DNA of 64,000 nt from assembly GCA_009363875.1 (NCBI GenBank), contig CM018695.1, positions 60,817,433 through 60,881,432 on the forward strand, given 5' to 3'. Below are positions 23,301 through 36,906 of this stretch, piece by piece. The stretch is from Mikania micrantha. Taxonomy: Eukaryota; Streptophyta; Magnoliopsida; Asterales; Asteraceae. The translations under genes and the position numbers were made by a program. The first letter of the stretch is position 1, and each line of letters opens with the position of its first letter. The notes beneath the pieces were generated by a model. The model was not told the DNA's origin. It searched no databases and was given only the letters and a program-made list of their open reading frames with translations.

Positions 23301-24631
23301 CACCTCCTTCGGCCTTGGTGTTAGTCGTAGCTAATACTGCCCCAACCCACAGCTCCATGTTGTTTTCTAAGTTGGTGTAGGCTAGAACTAGTTTTGGACA
23401 GCTGAGAGTTGAAATGGATGTGTGTGGAACCGATTAGGGTTTGGGTCTAACTAAAGGGTTCGAAAACCCCAATTTCGTGGACTTGCACATCATTATACCT
23501 TCGATTTCAGTGGAGGTTTCTTCCGATCTGCTGTACTTTCATGTAGAGGATGTCAAGGGCTTCACGTGGGCGAAAGAATCACTCAAAACCGTTGAGAAAC
23601 GAAGGAGATATGAAGCTTTGAAGGTGTAACAATGGTGATTTTGTTGGTAGCCGGAAATGAGTGGTAGAGAGAGAATGAAAAGTGGAAAATGGGAAAATAA
23701 GGCTCATGTATGGTTTTTATACTACGAGTGGTGTTCGGGTTCGTTTCGGTTGCTCGGTTCGCGTTTTCGTCGCGTAATCGGAAAATTACGCGTAATTTAA
23801 ATGAAATTTAATAAAAGAAACTAATTTAATTATTTTGATGAGTTTCAAAATTGTAAAATGTTATTTATTTTATTTTATTAAATTATTATCGTTCGTGACG
23901 TGTTTTCGTTTTCGTTTCGTCAGATCGCGTCACCTTCGCGCGTAATTCGTTCGAATCGTCACCCGAACGAATACAACGATGGTTTTGCTTTCTGACTTTT
24001 GTTTTCTACTTTTCAGTCATTATTTCAGAACTCTAAACTCACAGATATGTTTGTGTGAATCGTCACCCACGCAAACACACTGTCAGTTCGTTATTCTGAA
24101 ATAACACTGTAATTGTGTTTGAATTGTGTTTCCTCACCGACGGACTCAACTAAACTTCCTGTTTTCACATTGTTCTTGTACTGACTTGTCGGCCATCTGA
24201 TTCCTGTCATCCGTGGACATCAAATCGCAACCGATATGCTTTCGTTGTTCACTTGTAAACTGTTGTTTTCGTGATTCGTCGTGTTAACTGTATTTAAGTT
24301 TTCACTTAAATACACACAACTATTGTTTCCAATGTATGTTGTACTTACTGTATTTTAAGTTTACACAAAAATACGTACAACTGTGTATTGTATTTTGAAT
24401 TCTGTTAATACGATAACTGTTCATGTACATGTATTTACACACTGTATAAAGTGAAAGTACACGTACCGTACGGACTTGCCGGACGATCTGGCACTTGATG
24501 TTACATTCGATAAGACGGTTCCAATGAGATCGAAATGAGTTCAATCGGAGTTCGTTTGGGTCGGTTTTAAAGATTTTAAAATCCTTCTTAGCCTTCTTAG
24601 GCAAAATATACTTTTTATTTGATCTTTCCCC

Positions 24632-24643
24632 TATATATATATA
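24632..24643. repeat. (TA)n between elements A and B
   Basis: Short TA tract shared as right flank of A and left flank of B, with CCC on one side and AGG on the other. Confidence 0.9.
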
Positions 24644-25370
<727 letters not shown>

Positions 25371-25394
25371 TATATATATATATATATATATATA
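25371..25394. repeat. (TA)n between elements C and D
   Basis: TA tract with CCCA on the left and GGGCATGG on the right. Confidence 0.95.
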
Positions 25395-26688
25395 GGGCAT
25401 GGAATTTTTGATAACCCTCATCTTTTGTTACAACCCATTAACCATCATCCAATGGTTACTTTAAAAATGTAAGTGTATAGGATGGTGACACGTGTCAGAT
25501 TCTTTTTTTTTTCTTTTTTTAATATAAAAGACATTTAAGACATTTGTTATTTAAGTAAAGTTTACCCTATTTTTTTAAACATTCATAACTTTTTTATACT
25601 ATATTATTTTTTAAAAAAAATTGCACCATTATACTCATCTCATTTTTCTCTTTAATTTCGTTATAGTCTCGACTAGTTTTTTTTTTTTTTTGATGTCATG
25701 TATTTACATCATTGTAACGAGCTTAAAGATAGCAAATTAATTAGAAATTTTTTCTAACAATGGTAAATTACAGTAATGTAACAAAAAATGAAGTAATGTA
25801 ACAAAAAATGAAGTAATTTACAATGACATAATTAACGGTGACGTAACACATTATTTTATTTTTTTTCTCTAACAATGATAATTACAATGATAAATTACAG
25901 TGATGTAAATAGAACACATTATTTTGATTTTTTTCTCTCACAATGATAATTATAGTGATGTAATTTATCATTGTTCGAAAAAAATTTAAACTAATTTGTT
26001 GTCAATGTAAATTACATCACTGTAATTTAAACCAAATTCACCGAAAAAACCGAAACCGAATTTTGCGTCAATGATAATTACAATGATAAATTACAGTGAT
26101 GTAATAGAACATATTATTTTGATTTTTTTCTCTCACAATAATAATTATAGTGATGTAATTTATCATTGTTCGAAAAAAATTTAAACTAATTTGTTGTCAA
26201 TGTAAATTACATCACTGTAATTTAAACCAAATTCACCGAAAAAAACCGAAACCGAATTTTACGTAAATGTAAATTACATCACGATAAATTACGTCAATGT
26301 AAATTACATCACGATAAATTACGTCAATGTAAATTACATCACTGTAATTTATCATTTTTAAAAAAATTTCAAATAAATTTGTTATATTTAACCTCGTTAC
26401 AATGATGTAAATATAGGGCATTTAAAAAAAGTAAAAAAAATTAGTCGAGACTATAACGGAATTAAAGAGAAAAATGAGACGAATATAATGGTGCAATTTT
26501 TTTAAAAAAAATAATATATTATAAAAAAGTTATTAATGTTTAAAAAAGAGGGGGGAAAACTTATAAGGGGTAAAATGACTATGATGCCCTTTTTAATATT
26601 TTAGTGTAATGCTTATGTGTAAGTTTATGATTGGTTTAAATATGTTATGTAGTTGTTGCAAAAGATGAGGGTTATTTTTTATACCCTT

Positions 26689-26691
<3 letters not shown>
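25395..26691. mobile_element. TA-flanked inverted-repeat element D, 1.3 kb
   Basis: The ends are inverted (GATAACCCTCATCTTTTG left; CAAAAGATGAGGGTTA right) between two TA tracts. The interior is AT-rich and noncoding. It contains a tandem duplication of about 196 bp (25,874-26,069 and 26,070-26,262) and at least seven copies of TTACA-N4-TGTAA. An inner inverted pair (ACTAGTTTTTT... region near 25,670 and AAAAATTAGTCGAGACTATA near 26,430) extends the dyad well inside the element. Confidence 0.72.
25874..26262. repeat. 196-bp tandem duplication in element D
   Basis: Two adjacent copies, both starting AATGATAATTACAATGATAA and ending near ACCAAATTCACCGAAAAAA, with few differences. Each holds the motif TTACAGTGATGTAA and its inverse TTACATCACTGTAA. 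Confidence 0.8.

Positions 26692-26735
<44 letters not shown>
26692..26735. repeat. (TA)n right of element D
   Basis: About 44 bp of TA dinucleotides. The next LTR begins directly in it. Confidence 0.97.
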
Positions 26736-26739
<4 letters not shown>

Positions 26740-28685
26740 ACACCCCCACCTCTCGTCACCTAAGATGATGTCATTCGTCACTCTGATAAGGTTGCGGAAG
26801 CATGGTGGTGATGTCTCGAAGATGAGGTGTGACTTACTTGATCCGGTATCACAACACACAGATTAACTTAAAGTAAATACATTACAAGGTTTTATCATCA
26901 CAACCAACCATACAGTTTACAACTAACTTATTACACAACTAAATAATTTAATTACAAGTGCATGCAGTGTAATCTCACTCATTGTCACTGTTTACCTTCA
27001 AAAATGTTTAAGTTTGAAAGGTTAGCACAAAGCTGGTGAATTCGTAATGTTCAAGTTAAACAATATGATATGATATGCAAGTTCTTGATACACAGTTCCA
27101 AAGATAACCATGGGACCCATATCTAGTTTCTTTCGGACTACTCCGTTCTGTTATATGAAGATACTACCTGTCGGTAAATATATTAGTGCCTCATTGTCTT
27201 AATGGATATCACAACATTAAGAAGTTCGGGAAAACAGGTAACAAACATTTACACCAAGGGGAGTTGCAAACTCCCGGCAAATGGGTTGTCAGCCGATAGT
27301 ACTATCATTGTTTCATGTTCGGCCCCACATGGGTTCACTAGATACAGTTCAAGGAATGAGGACTTTTAGATACTTTGATAGTGTTCAGTTCTACAGGCAA
27401 AATCCCATGAAATCTACAAGTTCACAACAATTTCACATGAAATCACACAATGTATGATAATGCAGAAACCTATACTGATTCAGGTTCCTAATATGAAGTT
27501 GATGACTCATTTGATTAATCAGGATATTCTCAGATTAACCAAATAGATATTGTTGTTGATTATATTTCTGAAACAGTTTCTAAATGTAGTTATGGCTTAG
27601 GAATGATCAATCCTTGTTGTTGATTATCCAGATATCATGAAACATCATAATGTGACATTGGAATAGGTTTAACAATCATGTTCAACTTACTAATCTGACT
27701 GTTATCATAAACATCAGATATTTATTCCAATGATTATCTTAATGATCGTGATTAGTTTGAAATACTTGGATTTAACCTTGCATTTCAAAGATTAATCAAG
27801 ATAATCACACACATTGTCACAATCAAATGGTTTAAACCATTACAATCATTGTTATAGTTTCATGATAACTGGGCACTACAACGGATCAAAACAAGGATTT
27901 ACTCGTTAACATATCAAGTTCATCGTTTATAATCATTCCTAGCCATCATCTAGGCAATAATCAACAACCCTAACTATAGCATTACGTTCAAAAACAAGAT
28001 CTAATCAACCATTATCAAACTAGTAGGTTAAAACGAATCGTTACCTAATCAGACGGATTTTCAGCTATAAAACAACGATCAGAACTAGTAGACTTGTTCC
28101 CTAGCAAGATCCAAACGTTTGGTGGGCTTCAGAATGGAGATTTGATGATTTACTGATCAAGATTTTCATCTGGTAAGTGCTGGCTGGAGCTCGAGAAATA
28201 TAGTTTTGAAACTTCTGCATGAAATCTGGTGAAGAAAACCCATTTTTTAAACCGCCTCATCCCTCACATACCGCCTAGCGGGGCGGTTTGTGGCTAGGCG
28301 TACCGCGAGGGCCTACGGAGTCCTCAGATATTTTAGTCCTGCGCGCATCGCCTAGCGTGGAAAGCTGGTTCCAGGCGTAGCGCGCGGATTACGGAATCCA
28401 GATATTTCTTGGTTCTTCGCGTACCGCCTAGCATGGCAAGCTGGGGCTAGGCGTACCGCGAGGACTCCCTGATTTTGATATTTTTGTATTTTTCTTCGTT
28501 TTTCGATTTCGGAAAATTCGGAACTCCATTTCAAGCACGGTTTTCTCCCACGTTCATGATTTCTCGCATACTTTCAACCTGTAATAATAATCACAATCGA
28601 TAAATCAACGTGGATTTTAAGAACGATGATATGTGCTTTCGTTTGTTAATGACGTAATCCTCAACCACAATTGTCACACACACAC
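26736..28685 (-). mobile_element. Probable solo LTR of the TGTCACACCC superfamily
   Basis: Starts TGTCACACCCCCACC inside a TA tract and probably ends in the CACACA run near 28,678-28,685, where TA sequence resumes. The TA context hides the exact duplication. In element sense (minus) it has a GAATTCACCAGC box near 27,034, comparable with the GAACTCACCAACC box of the other LTRs. It also carries three roughly 77-bp GC-rich repeats. No coding sequence is seen. Confidence 0.5.
28255..28470. repeat. Three ~77-bp repeats with CGCCTAGC/GCTAGGCG dyads
   Basis: CGCCTAGC occurs at 28,272, 28,349 and 28,425, spacing 77 and 76. Each is followed by a GCTAGGCG- or CAGGCGTA-type inverse and a GGATTACGGAATCC/CTACGGAGTCCT tail. 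This GC-rich island stands out in AT-rich surroundings. Confidence 0.75.
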
Positions 28686-28693
28686 ATATATAT

Positions 28694-28865
28694 CATGGTT
28701 TTAAAAATCCCCGACTAGGCCGATTAATCGACAGTCCCCTAAGGCCGACTAGGCCCGGCTATCCGATTAGGCCGATTAGTTGGCCGATTAATCCCGAATA
28801 ACCCCGATTAATCCCTAGTCCCCACCCCACCGACTGACTAGTGACTAGAGATTTATACAACATTG
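28694..28865. mobile_element. hAT-like MITE with CCGATTAATC motifs
   Basis: 172 bp from CATGGTTTTAAAAATC to GATTTATACAACATTG. These are imperfect inverted ends flanked by ATATATAT on both sides (28,686-28,693 and 28,866-28,873), which fits an 8-bp hAT duplication but is ambiguous in TA-rich DNA. The interior repeats GGCCGATTA and CCGATTAATC. Confidence 0.5.
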
Positions 28866-28884
28866 ATATATATATATATATATA

Positions 28885-29310
28885 GGGCAATGATCAAATA
28901 AAAAGTCTATTTTGCCTAAGAAGGCTAAAAAGGATTTTTAAAATCTTTAAAATTACCCGAACGAACTCTGATTGAACTCATTTCGATGGCATTGAAATCG
29001 TCTCATCGAACCCTACAATATTTGTTTTTTGATTTTAGCTTTAACAACTAGTTTTAGAGTTTGGATTTTAGGACATGTTTTTTTAGCTTTTTGGTTTTAT
29101 TTTTAGGTTTTGGGTTTGTTTTTTTAATTTTAGTTTTATTATTAGGGTTTATTGTTTATGATTTAAGGTTTAGGTTATAGGGAATTAAAAATCAGTTCCA
29201 ATGATGTAAAATGAATTCAATTGGAGTTTGTTTAGGTTGGTTTTTGAGTTTTTAAAAATCCTTCTTAACATTCTTAGGCAAAAAAAAAAGACTTTTTTGA
29301 TCAAAAGTGG
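28885..29310. mobile_element. TA-flanked element F, second copy of element A
   Basis: Left (TA)n at 28,866-28,884, then arms GTCTATTTTGCCTAAGAAGG and CATTCTTAGGCAAAAAAA. Length (about 425 bp) and internal order match element A without its LTR. The right side has no TA tract. Confidence 0.65.
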
Positions 29311-31043
29311 ATTGTTTGAAGTTATTACTATTTTTAGTAACTTTAAAGTTACAAGATCTTGTTAGATGATGGGATTGATAATAGAAACATGTTTAAATGA
29401 TGATATGTGATATACGATGATGACATTTGCATAAGAAATGGATTAGGAATATTATTTTGGTCATTTGATGGATATGTGGACATAGTTACTATTTTTATTA
29501 ACTTTATTTTTGTAAAACCATGTTAAATAATGGCTTTGGTGAAAAAGATAGGTTAATAATGGAATCACTAGCAAGTGTCATGGATTAGTTTGGTTAAAAT
29601 GATGTTTAAAATGAAAGTTGCTATTTATAGAAACTTTATTCGAGAATTTCATTAAATAGAAACGTAAGTCTTGATTTATTTATGATAAATGACTTGGAAT
29701 GATACAATATGATTATTGTGTGAAAAGTTATGCGATTCTTGTTGTTAAACATGTTAAATATAGGACCTTTCTATTTTAGGAAACTTTAATTACGAAAAAT
29801 AGACTTATGTGTATATTTGATCGTATACGACAACGTGCTAAGTGTTAACATGATCACTTAAGAATAATAAGCATGCTAGAACCGTTAAAATGTAACTTGT
29901 TGTGAACTTTCTAAAAATGGAAACTTACTTTAAATAGTAAGTTGTCCATAAATGTGACTTATGTGTTTTACGCACTATGTGCACGATAACGAATGTTACA
30001 CAAATTATAACCAACGCACGGTTCACCAACAGGTCGTTGACTTTGACACAGTCAAACACGGACCGACATGGACAAACATAACAACCGAGGGTTGTTGAGC
30101 ACGAACACGAAACACGATCACAAACACAAACACAAACTTACGTAAGCCGTAAGATTTAGGTAACCGGTGAATGAGTCACCTGAAGAAAAACCAGAGCTTA
30201 CGCATTCTTCGACAATCACTAAGGTGAGTTTACGGCCCCTCTTTAAACTCTTTTACAAGCTTTCAAAACAGGGGAGAATACATGTTGTTGAGTCAAACAT
30301 ATTTACTTATACAAACATATTGTGTATGCTGGTTTATTGACAAACATTAAGTGTTGTATCGTAACAAAGTCCTCGCACAGTCTTACCGTTAATGTTCACA
30401 CAACGAGGTGAGTTTAGATAGTACTATTGGGTGTGACGAACCCCACGCGGCGCCAATACTGAACGGAGGTCTGGACGTGTGTAATCTCGACCCATCGCGC
30501 CATTGTTTTTACGATAGACATGGCGGAGGCAAGAGCTAACAAGTCTAGTTCGGTAGAGACGCAACTGACACTTGGAGCCTAGGGCATATGATAAACAACA
30601 TGACACGTGACAAAGATTTTATTACTTATGTATATATTTCAAAACCTGTGAACTCACCAACCTATGTGTTGACACTTTTTCTTAACATGTATTCTAAGGT
30701 AACTAGCTCGATCATGGATAGGGATGCACTTAAAAGAACAAGCACTGAATTCATATGCATTCATCACTAGTCTTTCAAAAACAATTTTAATTACGTTATG
30801 TTATGTCAAACAATGTGGTGTCTAACAGTTTTACTTTTCAGCTGCATTACAATTTATTTTATTCCACTGCTTAAACAACTATTATTCATTTATTTCGTTG
30901 CATGTACTGTTAAACTATTTGGTTTTATTGAACATGAGTATTTTCAAACGCATATAGAGTCGTTCTATATGACTGAAAGCTATGATTCTAGCCACGTCAC
31001 ACCCATGCGGTCTGACACCGCACGTGGGAATTTGGGGGTGTGA
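29311..31043 (+). mobile_element. Probable LTR remnant, plus sense
   Basis: Contains AAGGTGAGTTTACGGCCCCTC (30,223-30,243) and GTGAACTCACCAACCTATGTG (30,648 on), the two boxes shared by the LTRs here, in the same order as in L2. It ends near GGGGGTGTGACTG (31,031-31,045). Its left limit is not determinable. The best alternative is non-LTR intergenic DNA with chance matches. Confidence 0.45.
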
Positions 31044-31799
31044 CTGATTGGGGATCGTCCAATCTCCGACACTGGTTCTCTGTTTTCTTCTCTGGCTGCA
31101 CACACGCTTGTGTGTGTTTTGAAGTTGTAGCCGTCTTCGTTGGTCAACAACAAATATCTACAAATCTTAACTCCTAATTAATTCAACATTTACACTTTGA
31201 CCCCCTTATCTATAGGCTCATCTTTTTAAGAACCCCCTCAACTTATCTCGCATATTTTTAATATTCACGAGCTTATATCTTGTTCATACTTTATCGTATA
31301 ACGGTCGATCTTATGTTAATTTGATCGTAATCACTTAGTGAATGCTCATAAAAATTTCGAACCCAACCGGTCACAGAAATTTTGCACCTTATTCTCAAGC
31401 TTATAACGCGTTCGTAGATTATCGAATATTTATTTCGTTTATATCCTTTTGATCATAATTGATTTAGAACGTTATATAAATTTTGGACATAAACGGTTAC
31501 CGAAATTTCGCACGTTTATTAATAGGTTACCAAATTTTCGGTTATTACAGTAATATTATTAAATGTGTGAGCGTTATTACATATCTATTAATATATACAC
31601 AATTGGTTATGATTCATGCATGGATCATATTAATATGTATCCCTATTATTTGATAACTTATGAGTCTTGTATTCCCGAGTTTCTTTTGTTATACATGTTG
31701 GGCTAAGTTTATATATATTTTATCACAATGTATTTTAGTTAGGGAGTTTGAATTAGTTTATGTTTGATTATTGAACTAATTTACTTTTGGGCTTAGCAA
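31044..31799. other. No recognisable feature
   Basis: AT-rich noncoding sequence. I see no frames or repeats worth naming. Confidence 0.5.
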
Positions 31800-33495
31800 A
31801 ATTATGCGAGCTTTAATACAAGATGAATGAGTAGGGTGGTTGACACTGTTATTCAACACTATACTCAAAACATGTATGATGCCAGTTTAGTGGAGAAGTA
31901 GTGTTTTAGTCCCCCTATGCAAGAAAAAGGGAGACGCACAATGATGCGGAAATTATAGTGGGATTAAGTTGTCTAGTCATACTATGAAAATCTAAAAAAG
32001 AGTTATCAAGACAAGATTGAGGAGAGTAAAACAAGTGACTGTGAACCAGTTTGAATTTATGCTAGGAACAACAGAAGCGATACATATTCCGAGAAGGCTG
32101 ATGGAGAAATATAGGAAGAATAAGAAGAAAGATCTACATATGGTGTTTATTGATTTTGAGAAGGAGTACGATAGCCTACAACGCCAGGTGATTTGGGATA
32201 GCCTAGAGAGTAGACATGTCACTTGGACTACACCAAGAATCATCTTTCAGCCCTTTCCTTTTGGCAATTATTTTGGTTGAGTTGTTGAAGTCTATTCAAG
32301 AACATATCCCATGGTGTACGCTTTTCACGAATGACACTCGTTCCTACAAAGTGACGAGGAAATTGACAACAACATAGCCCATAGGGTCCAAGCAGGTTGG
32401 AATGAGTGGAGAGTCACAACAAGCATCTTGTGTGACAAGAGATTCTCGAAAAAGTTAAGGGTAAATCCTATAAAGTCGCGGTCATACCAGCAATGATCTA
32501 TGGGACATATTGTTGGCCAATTAAGAAGACCCAGGAAAGGAAGTTGGAGACGTCATAGATGAGGATGCTGAGACGGATGTGTGGGCACACAAGACTTGAT
32601 CGTATAAGAAATGAGGTTTCAGGGACAGATTAGGGGTGGCAAACATCTCAGACAAAGTAAGGGAAAGAAGATTGAGATGGTTCGGGATGTGAGGAGAAGA
32701 AACCAGCTAGCACCTATCCGCAGTGTGGAGATACTTATGGTGGAGGGAAGAATGAGTAGGTGTCGACCAACGATGACATGGGAAGAGCAGGTTCATTAGG
32801 ATTTGGCAGAGTTACACCTCTCTGAAAACATGATCAGTGATAGGACTTCATGGAGACGAAGAATAAGGGTGAGAGAGCGATAGTTCTGTAGGATATATGC
32901 TTAGATCTGGTTCTTTTAGGTATATTCCTAACTTTAAGGGATGTCTTCCTTAGTATAATGTGTGTGTGTGTGTGATATGCCTATATGTCCATATGTTGCA
33001 GGCTCAGAATGTAGTTTTCTTGAGTATATGCTTGATCGAGGGGTGGGGGTGTGTGTGTGTTTATTTCTCCTTTTCTTTGAATAATGCATGTGTCTCTGAT
33101 ATGCCCATATGCACTTTTTCTTGATAAGTGTTGGTTGGTTCAAGATGTTGGAATTCTTGCCTTTATGCTTGGTCACGGGTTGGGGGAGTATGGGTATGTG
33201 TCCATTTATGCTTAAGCTAGTAGTAGTGTTTGTGTTTTGTGTGCTCACTTGATCCCTGTTAGTTTGATTTCTTGATATAATGCCATAAATGGTTATGTGT
33301 TTATTTGTTCTGATAACACATTTGCTACATGAGTAATACGACTGTAAATAAATCAGAGCTTTTGAGCCGGAGTTACTACGAAGCAGCCTCTCTATCTTAT
33401 TTTTAGATACGGTAAGGTGTGTATTTATCTTTCCTCCCCCCACCCTCAAGACCCCACTCAAAGTGAGATTTTAACCGGGTATATTTGTTGTTGTA
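31800..33495 (+). pseudogene. RTE-type LINE remnant (5'-truncated)
   Basis: Decayed non-LTR reverse transcriptase. Frame pieces read KKKDLHMVFIDFEKEYDS (about 32,130-32,180) and NQFEFMLGTTEAIHI (about 32,047-32,091), matching the fingers/palm part of plant RTE-clade LINEs. Further on come MRMLRRMCGHTRLDRI (about 32,560-32,610) and the C-terminal RGRxxxTWEEQ-like end near 32,760-32,800. Frames change repeatedly and stops are frequent. The 3' end at about 33,420-33,495 (AACCGGGTATATTTGTTGTTG) is the usual RTE tail. GT-rich runs in the 3' UTR are low complexity. The endonuclease part is absent. Confidence 0.7.
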
Positions 33496-34700
33496 TTTGC
33501 GATTTAACAGTTGTGTATTACCTTTAATTGTTGAGTGATCGATATTTACGCATTCAAATCTTAACATAAACACGAACAAATGATCTGGAATCGCGTTCTG
33601 TAGGGTTTAATGTAATCCGGTTGCAAGGAAGGGTGTGGGTCGGATTATGGAATGGATAAACGGATGAAGAGAAAGGAACTATGGGGATTTGATGAAATCA
33701 ATCACTCTGGTTTTTGTTCGGCAAATCCTAATTTAGTTTTTGGCATTTCTAGTCCCTCAATGTTTATGGGGTTCTTTTAAAATGTTATAAAAATTTTCTA
33801 GATTATATAAATTATTTAAAGTCAAAATAATTATATAAATGAAATAATTATATATTTTATAACTATTTTCAGCATAGTCACTAAAATCTTATTGTTTTCG
33901 TTTTTTTATAATGCCCATTTTTTATAAAAACTTTATAATAATTTCTTTGAAACTAGAAAATCTTGTTTTCACAACATTTATGATCTTTTGGAAATTATAG
34001 GCGAGTTTTATAAATCGTTAATAGACTCAAAGGTTTGTAATTACGATTCTTCGAATTACATTTCATTTGATTTACAACATGGAAGGATGTTACACGTTTT
34101 ATTATATTTTATTTTTCAATTTTATTCAATAAGCATTAAAATATTAAACGATAAAATTAAATCATATAACATTTAAATCAATAAATTTAACCACAATAAA
34201 ATTTAAAAATATATATATACGTAAAATTATGTATCATATTTTTTTCATAATATGTTCGTTCGTCTTTTCAGTCATTTCACGTGTGCGACCGGTTAAATGA
34301 TCGGTTGGAATCTATAACAATTTTTATGTGATTGTGGTATTGTTTTGTTTTTGTACGTCGACAAATATTTTCATCAATTCGGATATACTCACCAACATTT
34401 CTTTATAACCTGCTGAAGATGAAGATCACAGTGCCCTTTTCGCATCGTTGTTTCTATCGGGTGGATCCGTGGATGTTATGGTTCGGGTGGCATGTATTTT
34501 TCCTATTCATCATCTGACTCTTTTAAATCCATTATATATCGACTAGTGGGATTGGTTTGAACGGGCATGTAATGGCCAGATGATGAAGTCTTGCTATGTT
34601 TCATAGTTTGTATACATCGCAACGAGGATGCCACTTTGTCGATTTTCTCATAACTTTAAATGTTGTGTTAACGCCTCATTCATCACCATTTCATCACGAA
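33496..34700. other. AT-rich, no recognisable feature
   Basis: Noncoding by appearance. Short open frames here lack domains and are explained by base composition. Confidence 0.5.
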
Positions 34701-35360
34701 CATCACTTTTTCGGTTGTTGTGGTGTTGGATTCAAAATCCATTAAACTTTGTCACCTACCATTGTAAGTCACATTAATTTCCAGAAATCATGTAATTCAT
34801 TCGGTACACACCTTACTCATTGCTTCAAGAAATTGGGTTCGAACAAGGTTTTAGAATTCGGTACCCGTTTGATTGTTACTTATAAGGAAAAAAAATACTT
34901 AAAATGTGTTTCTAAAAACAAAATGCATATTATTTATCAACTTATCTGCGAATGGATCTTTGGAAACATCGATGTACACTCGTAATATGTGTTTCCAATA
35001 CGGTTTTAGGTCCAGGTTGGATTTGGAAACGTTTTCAAACGTATGCAATTATTGGTTGAAAAAAAATGACTGTGGGTTGTATCAATTAGCAAATGTTAGG
35101 AAAATGTTTGGATTGTTTGGGTTGGTCGGGATGTTGGGATCAAATTGAGGCAATACCAATTGAAGAAGGGACTCAAAAAATGATTGTTTGTATTGTCTGG
35201 ATCCAAAAAATGATTGTCTGGATCCATAAAATAGATAATATTTAAAAAAATGTTTGTTTGTAAAGTTCGAATAATTTTGAATGGTAAATTGGTTGTGGTT
35301 TTTTTTTTTTTTTTTTTAGTTTGAGTAAGTTGCATTTATAGTAATTTTTTTACTCAAACG
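34701..35360 (-). mobile_element. Second Harbinger-like fragment
   Basis: Partly parallels 17,090-17,500: CGTTTGATTGTTAC then TTTGGAAACATCGATGTA on the plus strand, and a minus-strand frame beginning MDPDNTNNHFLSPFFNW near 35,225 (an upstream in-frame MDPDNHF copy also exists). A T run at 35,300-35,318 ends it. It is degraded, without TIRs that I can define. Confidence 0.35.
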
Positions 35361-36559
35361 GTAAGGTCCGACGGTCAAAAACCTAATGTCTCTTTCTCGA
35401 TCTCTCTGCTTTCTTCCTCATAACCACCATCATGCTAGACTTTCCACATGGGTGTGTAATGGACAATGGAGCACGTTGATTGAGTTTTCGTTGATCAATC
35501 AAATACAATTTAATAATTAGGACTTCGCTACCTGGAAAAATTTAACTAATAAGGGTAAGTAAAGAATCATCTCAACATGAAATCAATGAAAAGTGCTAAT
35601 TGTTAGTAATTAACTAAAAAAACATAAACTTGATTTATAATGGCTTCTGGGTTCAGGTTTAAAGATTCACAATTATTTGAGTTGAACTCAAATAGAAATC
35701 ACATAAACATGATTTTGCTAATATGTTTTATCAAAGTGATAGTATAATGGAACAAATGTTTAAGATTTGCTCTTCACACAATCACTAATCTGCCTATGCA
35801 AATCAACGCACAATAACAATGAGCTAACGATAAAATAGAACTTAAAAATGGTGGCAAAGCATGAATATTAAAACATAAACGAATCATTTAAATCAATCAA
35901 ACCACAATTATATTAAGTTTATAATCCAAATCCTAAGTTCGAACATCAAATCCAAGTTTCAATTACTATCTAATTGTCTGGAAGCAACTATAAGAGAATT
36001 ACATTAACGCACTTCAATACTTGATCCGGATCACGATTCTATGAACGAAAATGTGATTTGGAAGTTTTGGCACCTAATGGCCGTCCCTTTTCAACCAGAA
36101 TTTCGTCAAAAAGTGATTGGACCGAAACCATTAGATTTGGGTTTAAACATGACTAAGGTCCATGGCAATTTTGAAAATTAGATATTTAAATAATAATTTA
36201 AATAGAGGAATAACAAAACCATAGCAAATCAAGTATACATAGGTCGATAAAAATTGATATTTGTTGAAGTCACTATTCGTCAAGCAAAATCACTTTTGTT
36301 AAACTCTTTTTTTAAATGATAGAACACATGTCACATTCAGATGCTTTACCACTTTTATTTTCTTTAACTCTCTTTTTTATTAAAAAATAATATTTAATAT
36401 TAATGATGTTAGAACATATATTTTTAAATACTCAACAAAAATATTAATTATAGTAATGTACATGTGTGTAACCTTTCTAAATAACTTCTTTTATAAATCA
36501 TCAATTACTATTTTAATAATATTTTTTTCATAATTATATGCTTATTGCTTCACGAGCTT
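35361..36559. other. AT-rich, no recognisable feature
   Basis: Noncoding, with poly(A)/(T)-rich segments. Nothing further supported. Confidence 0.5.
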
Positions 36560-36906
36560 GATACCGGGAGAAAAACACATTAGAACCACCCAGTCCTAGT
36601 GGTGGCTTGGGGTAGGAGGAATCAATGATCTAAATTTGGCAATGCTAGCAAAATGGTGGTGGAGATATAAATCATCTCAAACACAACTATGCGCAAAATT
36701 AATAAAGGCAACACATGAAGGAAGGAAATGGTCTAAAACGATTCCAATCAAGGAGTCAGTGTTCGGGTTTGAAAAAATATAAGGAGGGCTGAGAAAGACA
36801 TAGCAAAAGTGGATATGAATATACACAAAAGATATGAAGTGTGGGGGGTAATGGTCAAAATACACACTTTTGGACAGATCATTGGATGGAGGGGAAGTTG
36901 TTGTGG

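Larger units (their letters stand above)
19546..24505 (-). mobile_element. Solo LTR (L4) of a gypsy-like element, 4,960 bp
   Basis: Begins TGTCACACCCCGGGCC and ends CTTGATGTTACA, flanked by the perfect duplication TTCGA (19,541-19,545 and 24,506-24,510). The ends match the gypsy LTR at 1721 while most internal sequence has diverged. No internal region or partner LTR remains, so it is a product of LTR-LTR recombination. It contains a TATA box, a 50-bp higher-order repeat array, a TGGGCC-rich block and a CGAATGA-rich block. Element sense is minus. Confidence 0.88.
19243..24631. mobile_element. TA-flanked inverted-repeat element A, split by a solo LTR
   Basis: The element proper is 19,243-19,545 plus 24,506-24,631, about 430 bp without the LTR. 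(TA)n tracts bound it at 19,227-19,242 and 24,632-24,643. Its arms are inverted copies (TATTTTGTCTAAGAAGG on the left against CCTTCTTAGGCAAAATA on the right). A second copy lies at 28,885-29,310. It is noncoding. The fold-back form and (TA)n flanks resemble the Micron MITEs described in rice, known to sit in TA microsatellites. Confidence 0.7.

Noticed and set aside
32934..33461. 175-codon minus-strand frame
   Set aside because: Antisense to the LINE 3' untranslated region; rich in Thr-His from GT repeats.
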